Below are positions 1-7,079 of a stretch of DNA of 16,380 nt, one piece after another. The translations under genes were made by a program, and so were the position numbers. A model generated the notes under the pieces. The model searched no databases. It was not told the origin of the DNA and was given only the letters and a program-made list of their open reading frames with translations. Position 1 is the first letter of the stretch, and every line of letters begins with the position of its first letter. The stretch is from JBLNDG01 sp050261415 (GTDB taxonomy: Bacteria; Bacillota; Clostridia; Lutisporales; Lutisporaceae): NCBI GenBank assembly GCA_050261415.1, contig JBLNDG010000093.1, forward strand, positions 1-16,380. The letters run 5' to 3'.

Positions 1-37
1 AGGGATATAAAATCCCTTTGTGTTTTTAGCTCTCTGC

Positions 38-1373
38 CTATTTCATATTTGAAGCGCTGTCACCTGCTATACATCCGAAGGTTATGATATCAGCTATGGC
101 ATTTCCTCCGAGACGGTTGCCGGCATGAATGCGCCTGTAACTTCGCCTGCAGCATAGAAGCCCGGGATGACCTTGCCGCTTTTGTCCAATACACGTGCGG
201 ATGAGTCTATTTCGAGACCGCCCATTGTATGGTGTATGGATGGTGATCTAGGAGTAGCATAGAAAGAACCAACTTCAATCTTCGGACCGAAGTTCTTTTT
301 TCCAAAATCAGGGTCATTGCCATTGTCTATGTAGCTATTGTATTTCTTTATTTCGTTTACCAGGTTGTCGGCAGGCACTCCGATCTGCTTTGCGAGATCT
401 TCCAGAGTATCAGCCTTGTATATGCTCTTTGTCTTTATAAGGTCTTCTATATTGTCTCCCCAGCCGTTCTTTCCGTCCGGTTTGATTCCTGCGGTGTTCT
501 TATCGCATATGATGTAGAACAATCCGTCCTTCTGAGCCAGTGCAGCTTTTGAGAGTACATCCCTTTCGGCATATTCATTTACAAAACGTTTTCCGTCCTT
601 GTTTACAAATACCTGGGACTCAGCACTGCCCCAAACTCCACCTGACAGTGCACCTGTATCAGGATGAGAGCTTGGCGTCAACTGTACAAAGCCCATACCT
701 ATAAGGTTGGCTCCTACTGCTTCACCCATGACTATACCGTCACCGGTTGCGTTTGGAGTATTTGTAGTTTTCATATCATTAGGAATCTTTTCCCAGTAGG
801 TGTTATATTTAGCAGCCATTGCGGGATTAGCTCCATAACCTCCGGTAGCCATTACAACGCCCTTGTTTGCTTTGAGTACTACCGGTGTCCCGTCTGTTTT
901 AACAGCGTTTATTCCGGTAACTCTGCCGTTTTCCATAATAAGTTCAGTACCTTTGGTTTCAAGCATGATCTGTACGCCCAGCTTGTCGCAGGCTGCTTTG
1001 AGTCGGTTGATATAGCCTGTACCTACAGGTTCAGTATTGCTGTGAGTCCTTGGCCAAAGAGCACCGAGAACTGTATATATCGAATCTTGAACTTCATTCC
1101 ATAACTTTCAAGCCATTCAATAGACTTCGGTACGTTTGTGCAAAGTGTGCGAACCAAATCAAGCTTTCCGGTAATTGTATTTCCTTTTAAATCAGTTCTT
1201 TTACCGCCTATATAAGCCTGAATCAGCTGAAGTACTTTAATGTCTTCAATTTTTCCGTTTTCATACTTGACGCTGACTTTAATGGCGCCATGTATCCCGG
1301 TGCATTCACCTACAAAAGAACCCTTATCAGCTGTAACTGCCGCTGCCGGCTTCAGTAATACAGCACTGCTGTA
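38..1373 (-). pseudogene. Decayed secreted FMN/FAD flavoprotein reductase (fumarate/urocanate reductase-like)
   Basis: The minus strand holds pieces of a flavocytochrome-c-type reductase in order. First comes the end of a signal peptide (PAAAVTADKGSF), then the start of an FMN-binding domain (GIHGAIKVSVKYENGKIEDI), a junction near 1230, and then the middle and C-terminal part of an FAD_binding_2 domain. About 170 residues are missing at the junction, including the FMN-attachment motif and the GxGxxG dinucleotide fold. A one-base frameshift lies near 1086-1088, and restoring it reads KDSIYTVLGALWPRTHSN. A second lies near 131-134, and restoring it reads TGGIHAGNRLGGNAIADI and ends at the TAG at 38-40. 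No start codon remains: an in-frame TAA precedes the signal-peptide remnant. The longest open stretch is 94-966. The surviving part keeps the family's active-site residues: NEYAERD (acid Arg, about 562-564), HHTMGG (about 229-234) and NRLGGN. It was therefore probably a true member of this reductase family before decay. Homology is inferred from motifs and from the intact relative at 2464. Confidence 0.88.
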
Positions 1374-1398
1374 TTTTTACAATGATTGATTATTTAAA

Positions 1399-1536
1399 GT
1401 TACCATAAATATTTTACGAAATATTTATTCCAAAGTCAACATAAACTGGTACAAAGTCCACAAAATACCTCATAATTTTGCAGACATAAGGAATGATATT
1501 TTAAAGAAGAGCTTATAGACAGTAATTTATGGTAAC
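1399..1536. repeat. Pair of 12-bp inverted repeats 114 bp apart
   Basis: GTTACCATAAAT at 1399-1410 has an exact reverse complement, ATTTATGGTAAC, at 1525-1536. AAA flanks both outer ends (1396-1398 and 1537-1539). The pair encloses the promoter of the decayed reductase. It could be the ends of a very small 138-bp non-autonomous element, two distant operator half-sites, or chance in AT-rich DNA. The rest of 1374-1582 holds no gene that I can see. Confidence 0.4.
1405..1439 (-). promoter_or_regulatory. Promoter and palindromic operator of the decayed reductase gene
   Basis: On the minus strand TTGACT (1439-1434), a 17-base spacer and TAAAAT (1416-1411) form a good sigma-A-type promoter pointing at the pseudogene. 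A perfect 10-bp inverted repeat, ATAAATATTT / AAATATTTAT with the 4-base centre TACG (1405-1428), covers the -10 box and part of the spacer. This is a classic place for a repressor. The control region has outlived the gene. What binds it is unknown. Confidence 0.6.
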
Positions 1537-1582
1537 AAATACCAGAAAAGAAAAATAGATAAGGCAGACTTAGAAGGGATTA

Positions 1583-1624
1583 GAAATAAAAATAAGTGCC
1601 ACGCTTAATTGAAACCGGCACTTA
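1583..1624 (-). terminator. Rho-independent terminator of the tetR gene
   Basis: On the minus strand an 8-bp perfect stem (TAAGTGCC / GGCACTTA, 1617-1624 with 1593-1600) with a 16-base loop is followed by the T-rich run TTTTTATTTC (1592-1583). It starts about 20 bases past the tetR stop codon. Confidence 0.8.
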
Positions 1625-1644
1625 CTTTGTGTAAATGATTAATT

Positions 1645-2244
1645 TCAAGAGTTTCTGCTCATAATACGAAATTGCTCCTGTATTATCTTTGACCAATCCA
1701 GTACTGCATCCATTTTATCATCCTGCGTGCACCATTTTAAAAGCATACCTGTAAATACTGCTATACAATGCATATAAGTATAATCTTCGTTAAAGCTTGT
1801 ACGGAAGGCGTTTTCTTCCAAGCCTTTCCGTACCAATGCTGTAAGTGTATCGACATAAGTACGGCCAAGAATATGGACCTCAATACAGGAACGGACTTGT
1901 CCCTCATAAGAAGCACGGGTCATTTCCTTGCCTATATACTTGAAATATTCAAATGCACTCATGTTTAAACCAATCAGTTGATCGATTACTGGAGTATTTG
2001 AATCCAATACAAAATTCTTTTCTATAAATTTATCCAAACCTGAATTAACGGATAATGTAACAATGTGGTCTTTTGATGTAAAAAAATGATAGAAAGCTCC
2101 TTTGCTTAACCCGCACTCTGCAGATATATTATCTATGGTAACCTTATTTACTCCATATTTTAAAAACAAAGCTATTGCAGAATCCAATAATGCCTGTTTG
2201 GTATGATTTGATTTGCTATCCCTTGCAGTTGGCTTAATAGACAC
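1645..2244 (-). CDS. TetR/AcrR-family transcriptional regulator
   Basis: This is a complete TetR-type repressor of about 199 residues, near the usual family size. The N-terminal helix-turn-helix domain spans roughly residues 14-60: KQALLDSAIALFLKYGV, then TIDNISAECGLSKGAFYHFF, a textbook TetR recognition segment. The remainder is a helical ligand-binding domain whose ligand cannot be read from sequence. I place the start at GTG 2244, because AAAGGA lies 8 bases upstream. An ATG at 2289 extends the frame by 15 residues, but it lies inside the gene's own -10 box and has no ribosome binding site; ATG 2253 is also possible. The gene is divergent from the flavoprotein at 2464, and the spacer between them contains both promoters and a 30-bp palindrome. 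The likely role is local control of that flavoprotein and of itself; this is inferred from layout. Confidence 0.9.
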   Translation of the reverse strand: MSIKPTARDSKSNHTKQALLDSAIALFLKYGVNKVTIDNISAECGLSKGAFYHFFTSKDHIVTLSVNSGLDKFIEKNFVLDSNTPVIDQLIGLNMSAFEYFKYIGKEMTRASYEGQVRSCIEVHILGRTYVDTLTALVRKGLEENAFRTSFNEDYTYMHCIAVFTGMLLKWCTQDDKMDAVLDWSKIIQEQFRIMSRNS

Positions 2245-2287
2245 GAATATCATCCTTTCTCGAACTGAAGCAATTTCTTTAGTTTTC

Positions 2288-2316
2288 ATTCTATAAGTTG
2301 TTCAATAATAAGTCAA
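2288..2316 (-). promoter_or_regulatory. Promoter of the tetR gene
   Basis: On the minus strand TTGACT (2316-2311), a 17-base spacer and TAGAAT (2293-2288) form a strong promoter. The -10 box overlaps the most upstream ATG of the tetR frame (2289). This argues that the real start is further in, at GTG 2244. Confidence 0.7.
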
Positions 2317-2370
2317 TATAATGTAAAGTAAACAAAAATTATAAAAAGGTGTCAAATGTTTGTTTGATAC

Positions 2371-2400
2371 TTGACAAACAATGCACATGATAATTATACT
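2371..2400 (+). promoter_or_regulatory. Promoter of the secreted flavoprotein gene
   Basis: TTGACA (2371-2376), an 18-base spacer and TATACT (2395-2400) give a near-consensus promoter. Two small dyads overlap the -35 box: TGTTTGT / ACAAACA (2357-2363 with 2374-2380) and TGTCAA / TTGACA (2350-2355 with 2371-2376). These may be further regulator sites. Confidence 0.75.
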
Positions 2401-2411
2401 AAAAAGTGAAA

Positions 2412-2441
2412 AACATACCAAAGTACGTACCGAAGTATGTT
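2412..2441. promoter_or_regulatory. 30-bp palindromic operator, probably bound by the adjacent TetR
   Basis: The dyad is centred between 2426 and 2427. Its outer arms are AACATAC (2412-2418) and GTATGTT (2435-2441), and its core is GTACGTAC (2423-2430). In total 11 of 15 positions pair. It lies 11 bases after the -10 box of the flavoprotein promoter and before its ribosome binding site, so a bound protein would block early transcription. The length and two-part shape fit TetR/QacR-type sites. The link to the divergent tetR gene is inferred. Confidence 0.65.
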
Positions 2442-2463
2442 AAAAGAATGGAGGTTGGAATGT

Positions 2464-4308
2464 ATGCAAAGCAAAAGGAAAAAAATTCTTACAGCTTTAT
2501 TCCTGTGCGTATTCGTGCTCATGTCTGTCATGACAGGATTCGGACCAAACTTGAATGCGTCGGCTGCGGGATATAAGGCCGGAACCTACACATCAGTGGG
2601 AAATGGACACAATGGAGCTATTAAAGTTGAAGTAACATTCACCGATAGTTCCATTAAAAGTGTTAGAGTATTGTCACACAGTGAAACAAAGGGAATCAGT
2701 GATGCTGCCATAAGCAGAATCCCTCAAAAAATCGTAGAGGGTCAGACCTTAAAGGTTGATGCAGTTACAGGTGCATCCGATAGTTCAAAAGGGATTTTAG
2801 AGGCAGTAGCAGCATGTGTAAAGCTTGCCGGGGGAAATGTAGACGCATTGAAGGCCGCAGTACCGGCAAATGCACCAGCAGCTACAGGCAAGACAATAGA
2901 AAAGGAAACTGATGTGCTGGTAATAGGAGGTGGCGGCGCAGGATTGACTGCCGCAAATGCAGCACTGCAAAACGGTGTCAAAAATGTATTACTGATAGAA
3001 AAGCTTCCTGCCTTTAGCGGAGCGTCGGCTCTTGCCGGAGGCCTTGCAGGCGGTACCTCAGAATTACAGAAGTCATTCGGACTGACAAACGATACTCCCG
3101 AAAAAATATTCATGGACCTTATGAAGGGCGGCAAATTTGCCAATGATGCACGTCTGACATGGGTTCTGGCAAATAACATGGGTCCGACAGTTGATTGGCT
3201 TATTAAAAATATGAGTGTTCCTATTGAAAAACAGTTTTCCAATTTCCCTGAGCATTCCGTACAGAGGTCTTATTCAGTAACAGGCGGAAGCGGAAACATG
3301 CTTAATATTTTGGCTAAGAAGTTTACTGACGCCGGCGGAAAAATAATGATGGAAACAACAGCACAGAAGTTCATAATGAACGGAAATACTGTAGTCGGTG
3401 TAATAGCAAAGGATGTAAATGGCAATACGATAAATATAAAAGCTAAGAAAACAATTCTTGCAACCGGGGGCTTTGGAAACAATCCAAGCATGCTTTCGGA
3501 TGCCTTGTCAGGGATACTCTTTTATGGCGCTGCGTCCTCAACAGGTGAAGGTATAAACATGGCCAAGGATATTGGTGCCCAATTGCAGTTCATGGATTAT
3601 GCAAAAACATATCCCCAGGGCATTGAGGTTAAACCTGGAATCGGACGTGTCGCAACAGTACACAGCATGCTCACCACACAAAAGACCGGTGCTATATATG
3701 TAAACAAAGAGGGCAAGCGTGTTATAAATGAAAACCTGGATTTTGTATCTATAAAGAATGCAACAAAGCAGCAGACAGACAAGATTATTTTCCTTGTAAT
3801 GGATCAAAAAGCTTGGGATAAATGGAGTACTGATGCAAATAATGATGTAAGCCCTGCAGGACGTTTCACATATGAAGAACAGGAAAAGTGGTTTAATACA
3901 CCCGGTGGTACGCCAATTTTCCGCCGCGGAACTAATTTGAAGGAAGTTGCTGCAGCCGCAGGAATAGACGGTACTGCATTGAAGGAAACCATCGATAACT
4001 GGAACAATATGGTTAAAGCGGGAAAAGACACTCAGTACGGACGTAAAGAACTATTCCCAATAGATACAAATGGAAAATACTATATTATTGAGCAGAAGCT
4101 TCGTTTTGCAACCACTCTTGGCGGTGTTCGCGTGACAGAGGATTTCAAAGTTGAAAATACAAAAGGAGAAGCTATTCCGGGATTATATGCTGCCGGTGAA
4201 GTTGTCGGCGGTGTCCATGGTTATGAATCCATGCCTACCTGCATGCTATCATGGGCTGTTACATCCGGTAAACTGGCAGGAGAAAAAGTTGCACAAGAGC
4301 TAAAATAG
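2464..4308 (+). CDS. Secreted flavoprotein reductase-like protein (FMN-binding plus FAD_binding_2 domains), non-canonical active site
   Basis: This protein of about 614 residues has three parts. A signal peptide occupies residues 1-35 (basic KRKK, hydrophobic stretch, NASAAG cleavage region). An FMN-binding domain covers about 36-125, with DAVTGAS at 99-105, where the Ser would carry covalent FMN added by an ApbE-type transferase. An FAD_binding_2 domain covers about 148-614, with VIGGGGAGL at 153-161 and PGLYAAGEVVGGVHG near the C-terminus. The architecture matches extracellular fumarate and urocanate reductases. However, the residues that bind and protonate substrate in that family are absent: NExxxRD is NENLDFV (422-428), HHTMGG is FATTLGG (548-554), and NRLGGN is replaced by YESMPTCM (587-594). 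The substrate is therefore probably not fumarate. The start is ATG 2464, with GGAGG 9 bases upstream; an in-frame ATG at 2437 lies inside the palindrome and would precede the signal peptide with a poor leader. The gene is monocistronic, divergent from tetR, and has its own terminator. Confidence 0.88.
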   Translation: MQSKRKKILTALFLCVFVLMSVMTGFGPNLNASAAGYKAGTYTSVGNGHNGAIKVEVTFTDSSIKSVRVLSHSETKGISDAAISRIPQKIVEGQTLKVDAVTGASDSSKGILEAVAACVKLAGGNVDALKAAVPANAPAATGKTIEKETDVLVIGGGGAGLTAANAALQNGVKNVLLIEKLPAFSGASALAGGLAGGTSELQKSFGLTNDTPEKIFMDLMKGGKFANDARLTWVLANNMGPTVDWLIKNMSVPIEKQFSNFPEHSVQRSYSVTGGSGNMLNILAKKFTDAGGKIMMETTAQKFIMNGNTVVGVIAKDVNGNTINIKAKKTILATGGFGNNPSMLSDALSGILFYGAASSTGEGINMAKDIGAQLQFMDYAKTYPQGIEVKPGIGRVATVHSMLTTQKTGAIYVNKEGKRVINENLDFVSIKNATKQQTDKIIFLVMDQKAWDKWSTDANNDVSPAGRFTYEEQEKWFNTPGGTPIFRRGTNLKEVAAAAGIDGTALKETIDNWNNMVKAGKDTQYGRKELFPIDTNGKYYIIEQKLRFATTLGGVRVTEDFKVENTKGEAIPGLYAAGEVVGGVHGYESMPTCMLSWAVTSGKLAGEKVAQELK

Positions 4309-4335
4309 CATACTATATAAAATAAGACCCCTCCT

Positions 4336-4383
4336 AAAAGCCTCGTAATTGCGAAATAAACTCGTAACTACGAGGCTTTTTTT
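4336..4383 (+). terminator. Rho-independent terminator of the flavoprotein gene
   Basis: A perfect 12-bp stem, AAAAGCCTCGTA (4336-4347) with TACGAGGCTTTT (4369-4380), has a 21-base loop and runs into a T tract ending at 4383. Confidence 0.9.
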
Positions 4384-4447
4384 CATGGGAAAGAATCAGG
4401 ATATAATGCCGCAGCTATCATAAATAAGAGAGAATTATCTATTGTTC

Positions 4448-4476
4448 TTGTTTATCATTTTTTTGGGGTGTATTAT
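4448..4476 (+). promoter_or_regulatory. Candidate promoter of the GH127-like gene
   Basis: TTGTTT (4448-4453), a 17-base spacer and TATTAT (4471-4476) lie 40 bases before the start codon. The -35 box is only a partial match. The terminator upstream means a promoter must exist in 4384-4516. Confidence 0.4.
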
Positions 4477-4516
4477 GAAAATAAATATCTGTGAAGCTTA
4501 AAAGGAGAAAGCAATT

Positions 4517-6319
4517 ATGAAGCAAATATTGAATCCATTTCAATTATCTGAAGTCAGGCTTCTGCCGGGTTTATTAAAGAACAGGGCGGAACTCAACAGG
4601 AAATACATGATGAGCCTCGAAAATGAAAACCTGCTTCAGAACCACTATCATGAAGCAGGATTGTGGAATCCTCCGTTCCATCCTGAGAACTGCCATTGGG
4701 GGTGGGAATCGCCTACCTGCCAGATAAGGGGGCATTTTCTGGGACACTGGCTGTCCGCGGCAGCCAAAATATATACCGCTAACGGCGACATGGAAATAAA
4801 GGCAAAGGCGGAGCATATAGTGTCTGAACTCGGGCGCTGCCAGAAGGAGAACGGCGGGGAGTGGGTAGGTTCAATCCCGGAAAAATATCTTTATTGGATT
4901 GTTGAAGGCAAGAGGGTGTGGGCACCCCAATATACTATTCATAAGTCCCTGATGGGGCTTTATGATATGTACGAATATGCAGGCAGCGAACAGGCTTTGG
5001 AAATACTAGAGAAAGCGGCAGACTGGTTTGTAAGGTGGACAGGAGGGCTGTCACAGGAGCAAATGGATAGGGTTCTTGATGTTGAAACAGGGGGTATGCT
5101 TGAGGTATGGGCTGACCTGTACGCGGTTACCCGTCGTGATGAACATCTTGAGCTGATGAGGAGGTATGACAGGCGCCGTCTTTTTGACAGGCTTGTTGCC
5201 GGGGAGGATGCACTGTCTAATATGCATGCCAATACTACCATACCTGAAGCGCTCGGAGCTGCCCGTGCCTGGGAGGTAACCGGGGAGAAACGCTGGAGGG
5301 ATATTGCCGAAGCTTATTGGAGGCTTGCTGTGACAGAAAGGGGTTATTTCTGCACAGGAGGGCAAACCAGCGGCGAATTGTGGACGGAGCCCTTCGAATT
5401 TTTACCGTGGCTTGGTGATGAAACCCAGGAATTATGTACGGTTTATAATATGATAAGGCTGGCGGAGAAGCTGATGACCTGGACGGGAGATCCGGCATAT
5501 GCCGACTATATCGAACGCAACCTGTACAACGGCATACTGGCACAGCAGAACGGGGAAACAGGAATGCCCGCATATCACCTTCCATTAAAGCCCGGCGCAG
5601 TTAAACGGTGGGGTTCTCAGACCAATGATTTCTGGTGTTGCCACGGTACAATGCTGCAATCATATTCCAAGAATGAAGGGATGATTTATTACAGGGATGA
5701 AGAAGGTATTGCCGTATGCCAGTATTTCCCCTCAGAATTGAACTGCAAAATGGAGGGTACAACCTTGAAGCTGGTGCAGACAGGCAGGGAGCCCTTAGAT
5801 AAATATGCGGTTACAAACCTGGAAGCTGACAGGACTATTTTCCCGGACAGCTTCAGTATGAATTTTGAAGTCAGCTGCGGAGAGCCAAGGGATTTTACCC
5901 TGAAATTCAGGCTCCCATGGTGGATAAGCGGAACACCTGTTATTTCAGTTGACGGCGAAAGACAGGAGATAAGCCAAAACGAAAGAGGATTTTACCACGT
6001 ACAACGCACCTGGAAAGCTGACAGCATAAGCATAGAGTTTCCTAAAAAGCTCAGTTGCAGCAGGCTTCCGGACAGCCCGGAAATGGCGGCTTTCATGGAC
6101 GGACCTATTGTACTGGCAGGTATCTGTGATAATGAAAGAACATTACACGGCAATGCCGACAGTCCGGAAACAATGCTGAGAAGCTATGACGATGCACTTT
6201 TCAAATATCTGCACCGGACATACTTTACAAGGAACCAGGCTATGAATTTTCAATTCATCCCTTTGTATGCCGTAAAGGATGAAAGATATACAGTATATTT
6301 TCCTGTAAAGAGCATATGA
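4517..6319 (+). CDS. GH127-type glycoside hydrolase (DUF1680), beta-L-arabinofuranosidase-like
   Basis: This 600-residue protein has the full length and fold signature of the GH127/DUF1680 family, which includes HypBA1 and removes beta-L-arabinofuranose through a zinc-bound cysteine nucleophile. An N-terminal (alpha/alpha)6 barrel comes first (RGHFLGHWLSAAAKIY at 71-86, then further helical repeats), followed by a beta-rich C-terminal part from about residue 390. Candidate catalytic residues are visible. E287 in GGQTSGELW would be the acid/base. E305 and C307 in QELCTVYNM, and C374 and C375 in FWCCHGT, would be the metal ligands, one of the CC pair being the nucleophile. These assignments are by motif comparison with HypBA1. 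There is no signal peptide, so it probably acts in the cytoplasm on imported oligosaccharides. ATG 4517 has AGGAG at good spacing. It stands alone between two terminators, with no transporter nearby. The related families GH142/GH146 cannot be fully excluded. Confidence 0.88.
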   Translation: MKQILNPFQLSEVRLLPGLLKNRAELNRKYMMSLENENLLQNHYHEAGLWNPPFHPENCHWGWESPTCQIRGHFLGHWLSAAAKIYTANGDMEIKAKAEHIVSELGRCQKENGGEWVGSIPEKYLYWIVEGKRVWAPQYTIHKSLMGLYDMYEYAGSEQALEILEKAADWFVRWTGGLSQEQMDRVLDVETGGMLEVWADLYAVTRRDEHLELMRRYDRRRLFDRLVAGEDALSNMHANTTIPEALGAARAWEVTGEKRWRDIAEAYWRLAVTERGYFCTGGQTSGELWTEPFEFLPWLGDETQELCTVYNMIRLAEKLMTWTGDPAYADYIERNLYNGILAQQNGETGMPAYHLPLKPGAVKRWGSQTNDFWCCHGTMLQSYSKNEGMIYYRDEEGIAVCQYFPSELNCKMEGTTLKLVQTGREPLDKYAVTNLEADRTIFPDSFSMNFEVSCGEPRDFTLKFRLPWWISGTPVISVDGERQEISQNERGFYHVQRTWKADSISIEFPKKLSCSRLPDSPEMAAFMDGPIVLAGICDNERTLHGNADSPETMLRSYDDALFKYLHRTYFTRNQAMNFQFIPLYAVKDERYTVYFPVKSI

Positions 6320-6320
6320 C

Positions 6321-6366
6321 AAAAGCCTTCCCAATCCATGATTTTTCATGTTTGGGAAGGCTTTTT
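6321..6366 (+). terminator. Rho-independent terminator of the GH127-like gene
   Basis: A perfect 14-bp stem, AAAAGCCTTCCCAA (6321-6334) with TTGGGAAGGCTTTT (6352-6365), has a 17-base loop and merges into a T run. It starts right after the stop codon. Confidence 0.92.
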
Positions 6367-6392
6367 ATAAGGAGTTGGACTATGCTATTGCT

Positions 6393-6425
6393 GAGGTCTG
6401 CTTGCATGCACTGGTACTAGACCTC
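6393..6425. repeat. Small inverted repeat in the spacer before marR
   Basis: GAGGTCT (6393-6399) pairs exactly with AGACCTC (6419-6425) around a 19-base loop that contains TGCATGCA. No T tract follows, so it is not a terminator. Its role is unknown. Confidence 0.35.
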
Positions 6426-6451
6426 TGTCCACAGATTTAATTTTAAAAATA

Positions 6452-6483
6452 CATTGTGATGGCATTGTGATGAAATTGTGGCA
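6452..6483 (+). repeat. Three 11-bp-phased direct repeats upstream of the marR promoter
   Basis: CATTGTGATG occurs at 6452-6461 and again at 6463-6472. A weaker third copy, AATTGTGGCA, is at 6474-6483 (7 of 10 bases). The period of 11 bases is about one helix turn, so the units face the same side of the DNA. They end about 33 bases before the -35 box, where an activator could bind. The rest of 6366-6516 holds no recognisable gene. Confidence 0.4.
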
Positions 6484-6516
6484 GATTTGTAAGTATGAAA
6501 GGCAAATAAACAAATA

Positions 6517-6545
6517 TTGACATTTATAAAAAAGATTATTATAAT
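6517..6545 (+). promoter_or_regulatory. Perfect-consensus promoter of the marR-nitroreductase operon
   Basis: TTGACA (6517-6522), a 17-base spacer and TATAAT (6540-6545) match the housekeeping consensus exactly. A promoter this strong usually needs a repressor, and a palindrome directly follows it. Confidence 0.88.
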
Positions 6546-6549
6546 ATAG

Positions 6550-6561
6550 TTAGAATTCTAA
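6550..6561. promoter_or_regulatory. MarR-type operator, copy 1
   Basis: TTAGAATTCTAA is a perfect 12-bp palindrome placed 4 bases after the -10 box, at the expected transcription start. A close copy lies at 7045-7056. MarR proteins usually bind such short dyads near their own promoter, so autorepression is likely. Confidence 0.7.
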
Positions 6562-6582
6562 TTATGAGATGGAGATATTAAT

Positions 6583-7026
6583 ATGCATAAATTGCCTTTA
6601 ATGCCCAAGATGGGTGTGATATTCCTCAGCTGGCGCCGCAGCCTGCAGAAAAACCTGGTTCCGCACAAAATTACTTTGAAACAGGAATACGTGTTGAACC
6701 AGCTTCTTAAGAAGGATTTTCTTTATCCTTCACAAATTGCAGATATGCTTTTTTGTGACCGTCCTACCTGCACTGTTATCATCAAGAACATGGAAAGGGA
6801 GAAATGGATCAGGAGAGAAAAAGATATTGAAAATGCCAAGCAGGTAAGAATTTATATTACCGAACAGGGAAAAGAGAAAATAGTCTCATTAAAAAGTGCG
6901 TTGAGTTCAAAGGGAGAAGAGAATTTGGACCCTCTTGCCTGTTTGTCCGAAGAAGAAAAGGAGCAATTGGATTTGATTTTAAGTAAGGTTTTATCTTATT
7001 TAAAGGTGAAGGAAGGCAACAAATAA
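6583..7026 (+). CDS. MarR-family transcriptional regulator
   Basis: This 147-residue protein is the typical MarR size. A winged helix-turn-helix spans about residues 28-100: ITLKQEYVLNQLL, then SQIADMLFCDRPTCTVIIKNME as the helix-turn-helix, and a wing with KDIENAKQVRIYITEQGKE. Outer helices would form the dimer interface. ATG 6583 has GGAG 8 bases upstream. It is the first gene of an operon with two nitroreductase-family genes. The operator at 6550-6561 and the similar site at 7045-7056 suggest that it represses itself and the downstream genes. Many MarR proteins next to flavin reductases respond to oxidants, phenolics or quinones. Cys residues in the recognition region (FCDRPTC) could be redox sensors, but that is speculation. 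Confidence 0.9.
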   Translation: MHKLPLMPKMGVIFLSWRRSLQKNLVPHKITLKQEYVLNQLLKKDFLYPSQIADMLFCDRPTCTVIIKNMEREKWIRREKDIENAKQVRIYITEQGKEKIVSLKSALSSKGEENLDPLACLSEEEKEQLDLILSKVLSYLKVKEGNK

Positions 7027-7044
7027 ATTTTTTTGCCTATATAG

Positions 7045-7056
7045 CTAGAGTTCTAA
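7045..7056. promoter_or_regulatory. MarR-type operator, copy 2
   Basis: CTAGAGTTCTAA matches copy 1 (6550-6561) at 10 of 12 bases, and the flanking TAG upstream of both is also shared. It lies 24 bases before the next start codon. I see no clear promoter here, so it may act as a roadblock or by looping to copy 1. Confidence 0.6.
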
Positions 7057-7079
7057 TAGTAATATATGGAGATGATTGT

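Noticed and set aside
1..17. AGGGAT / ATCCCT hairpin as the terminator of the minus-strand reductase remnant
   Set aside because: The stem is only 6 bp, and the T tract needed on the minus strand would lie outside the window.
664..1104. Plus-strand open frame of 146 codons across the decayed reductase
   Set aside because: It is antisense to clear reductase coding sequence and has no domain features.
2437..2463. Upstream ATG as the start of the intact flavoprotein
   Set aside because: It lies inside the 30-bp palindrome, has no ribosome binding site, and would put nine charged or polar residues before the signal peptide; ATG 2464 has GGAGG.
4475..4501. Eight-codon leader peptide before the GH127-like gene
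   Set aside because: It overlaps the candidate -10 box, and no attenuator structure is seen.
6382..6420. Twelve-codon frame with AGGAG upstream
   Set aside because: It sits just after a strong terminator, has no promoter, and the sequence has no recognisable motif.
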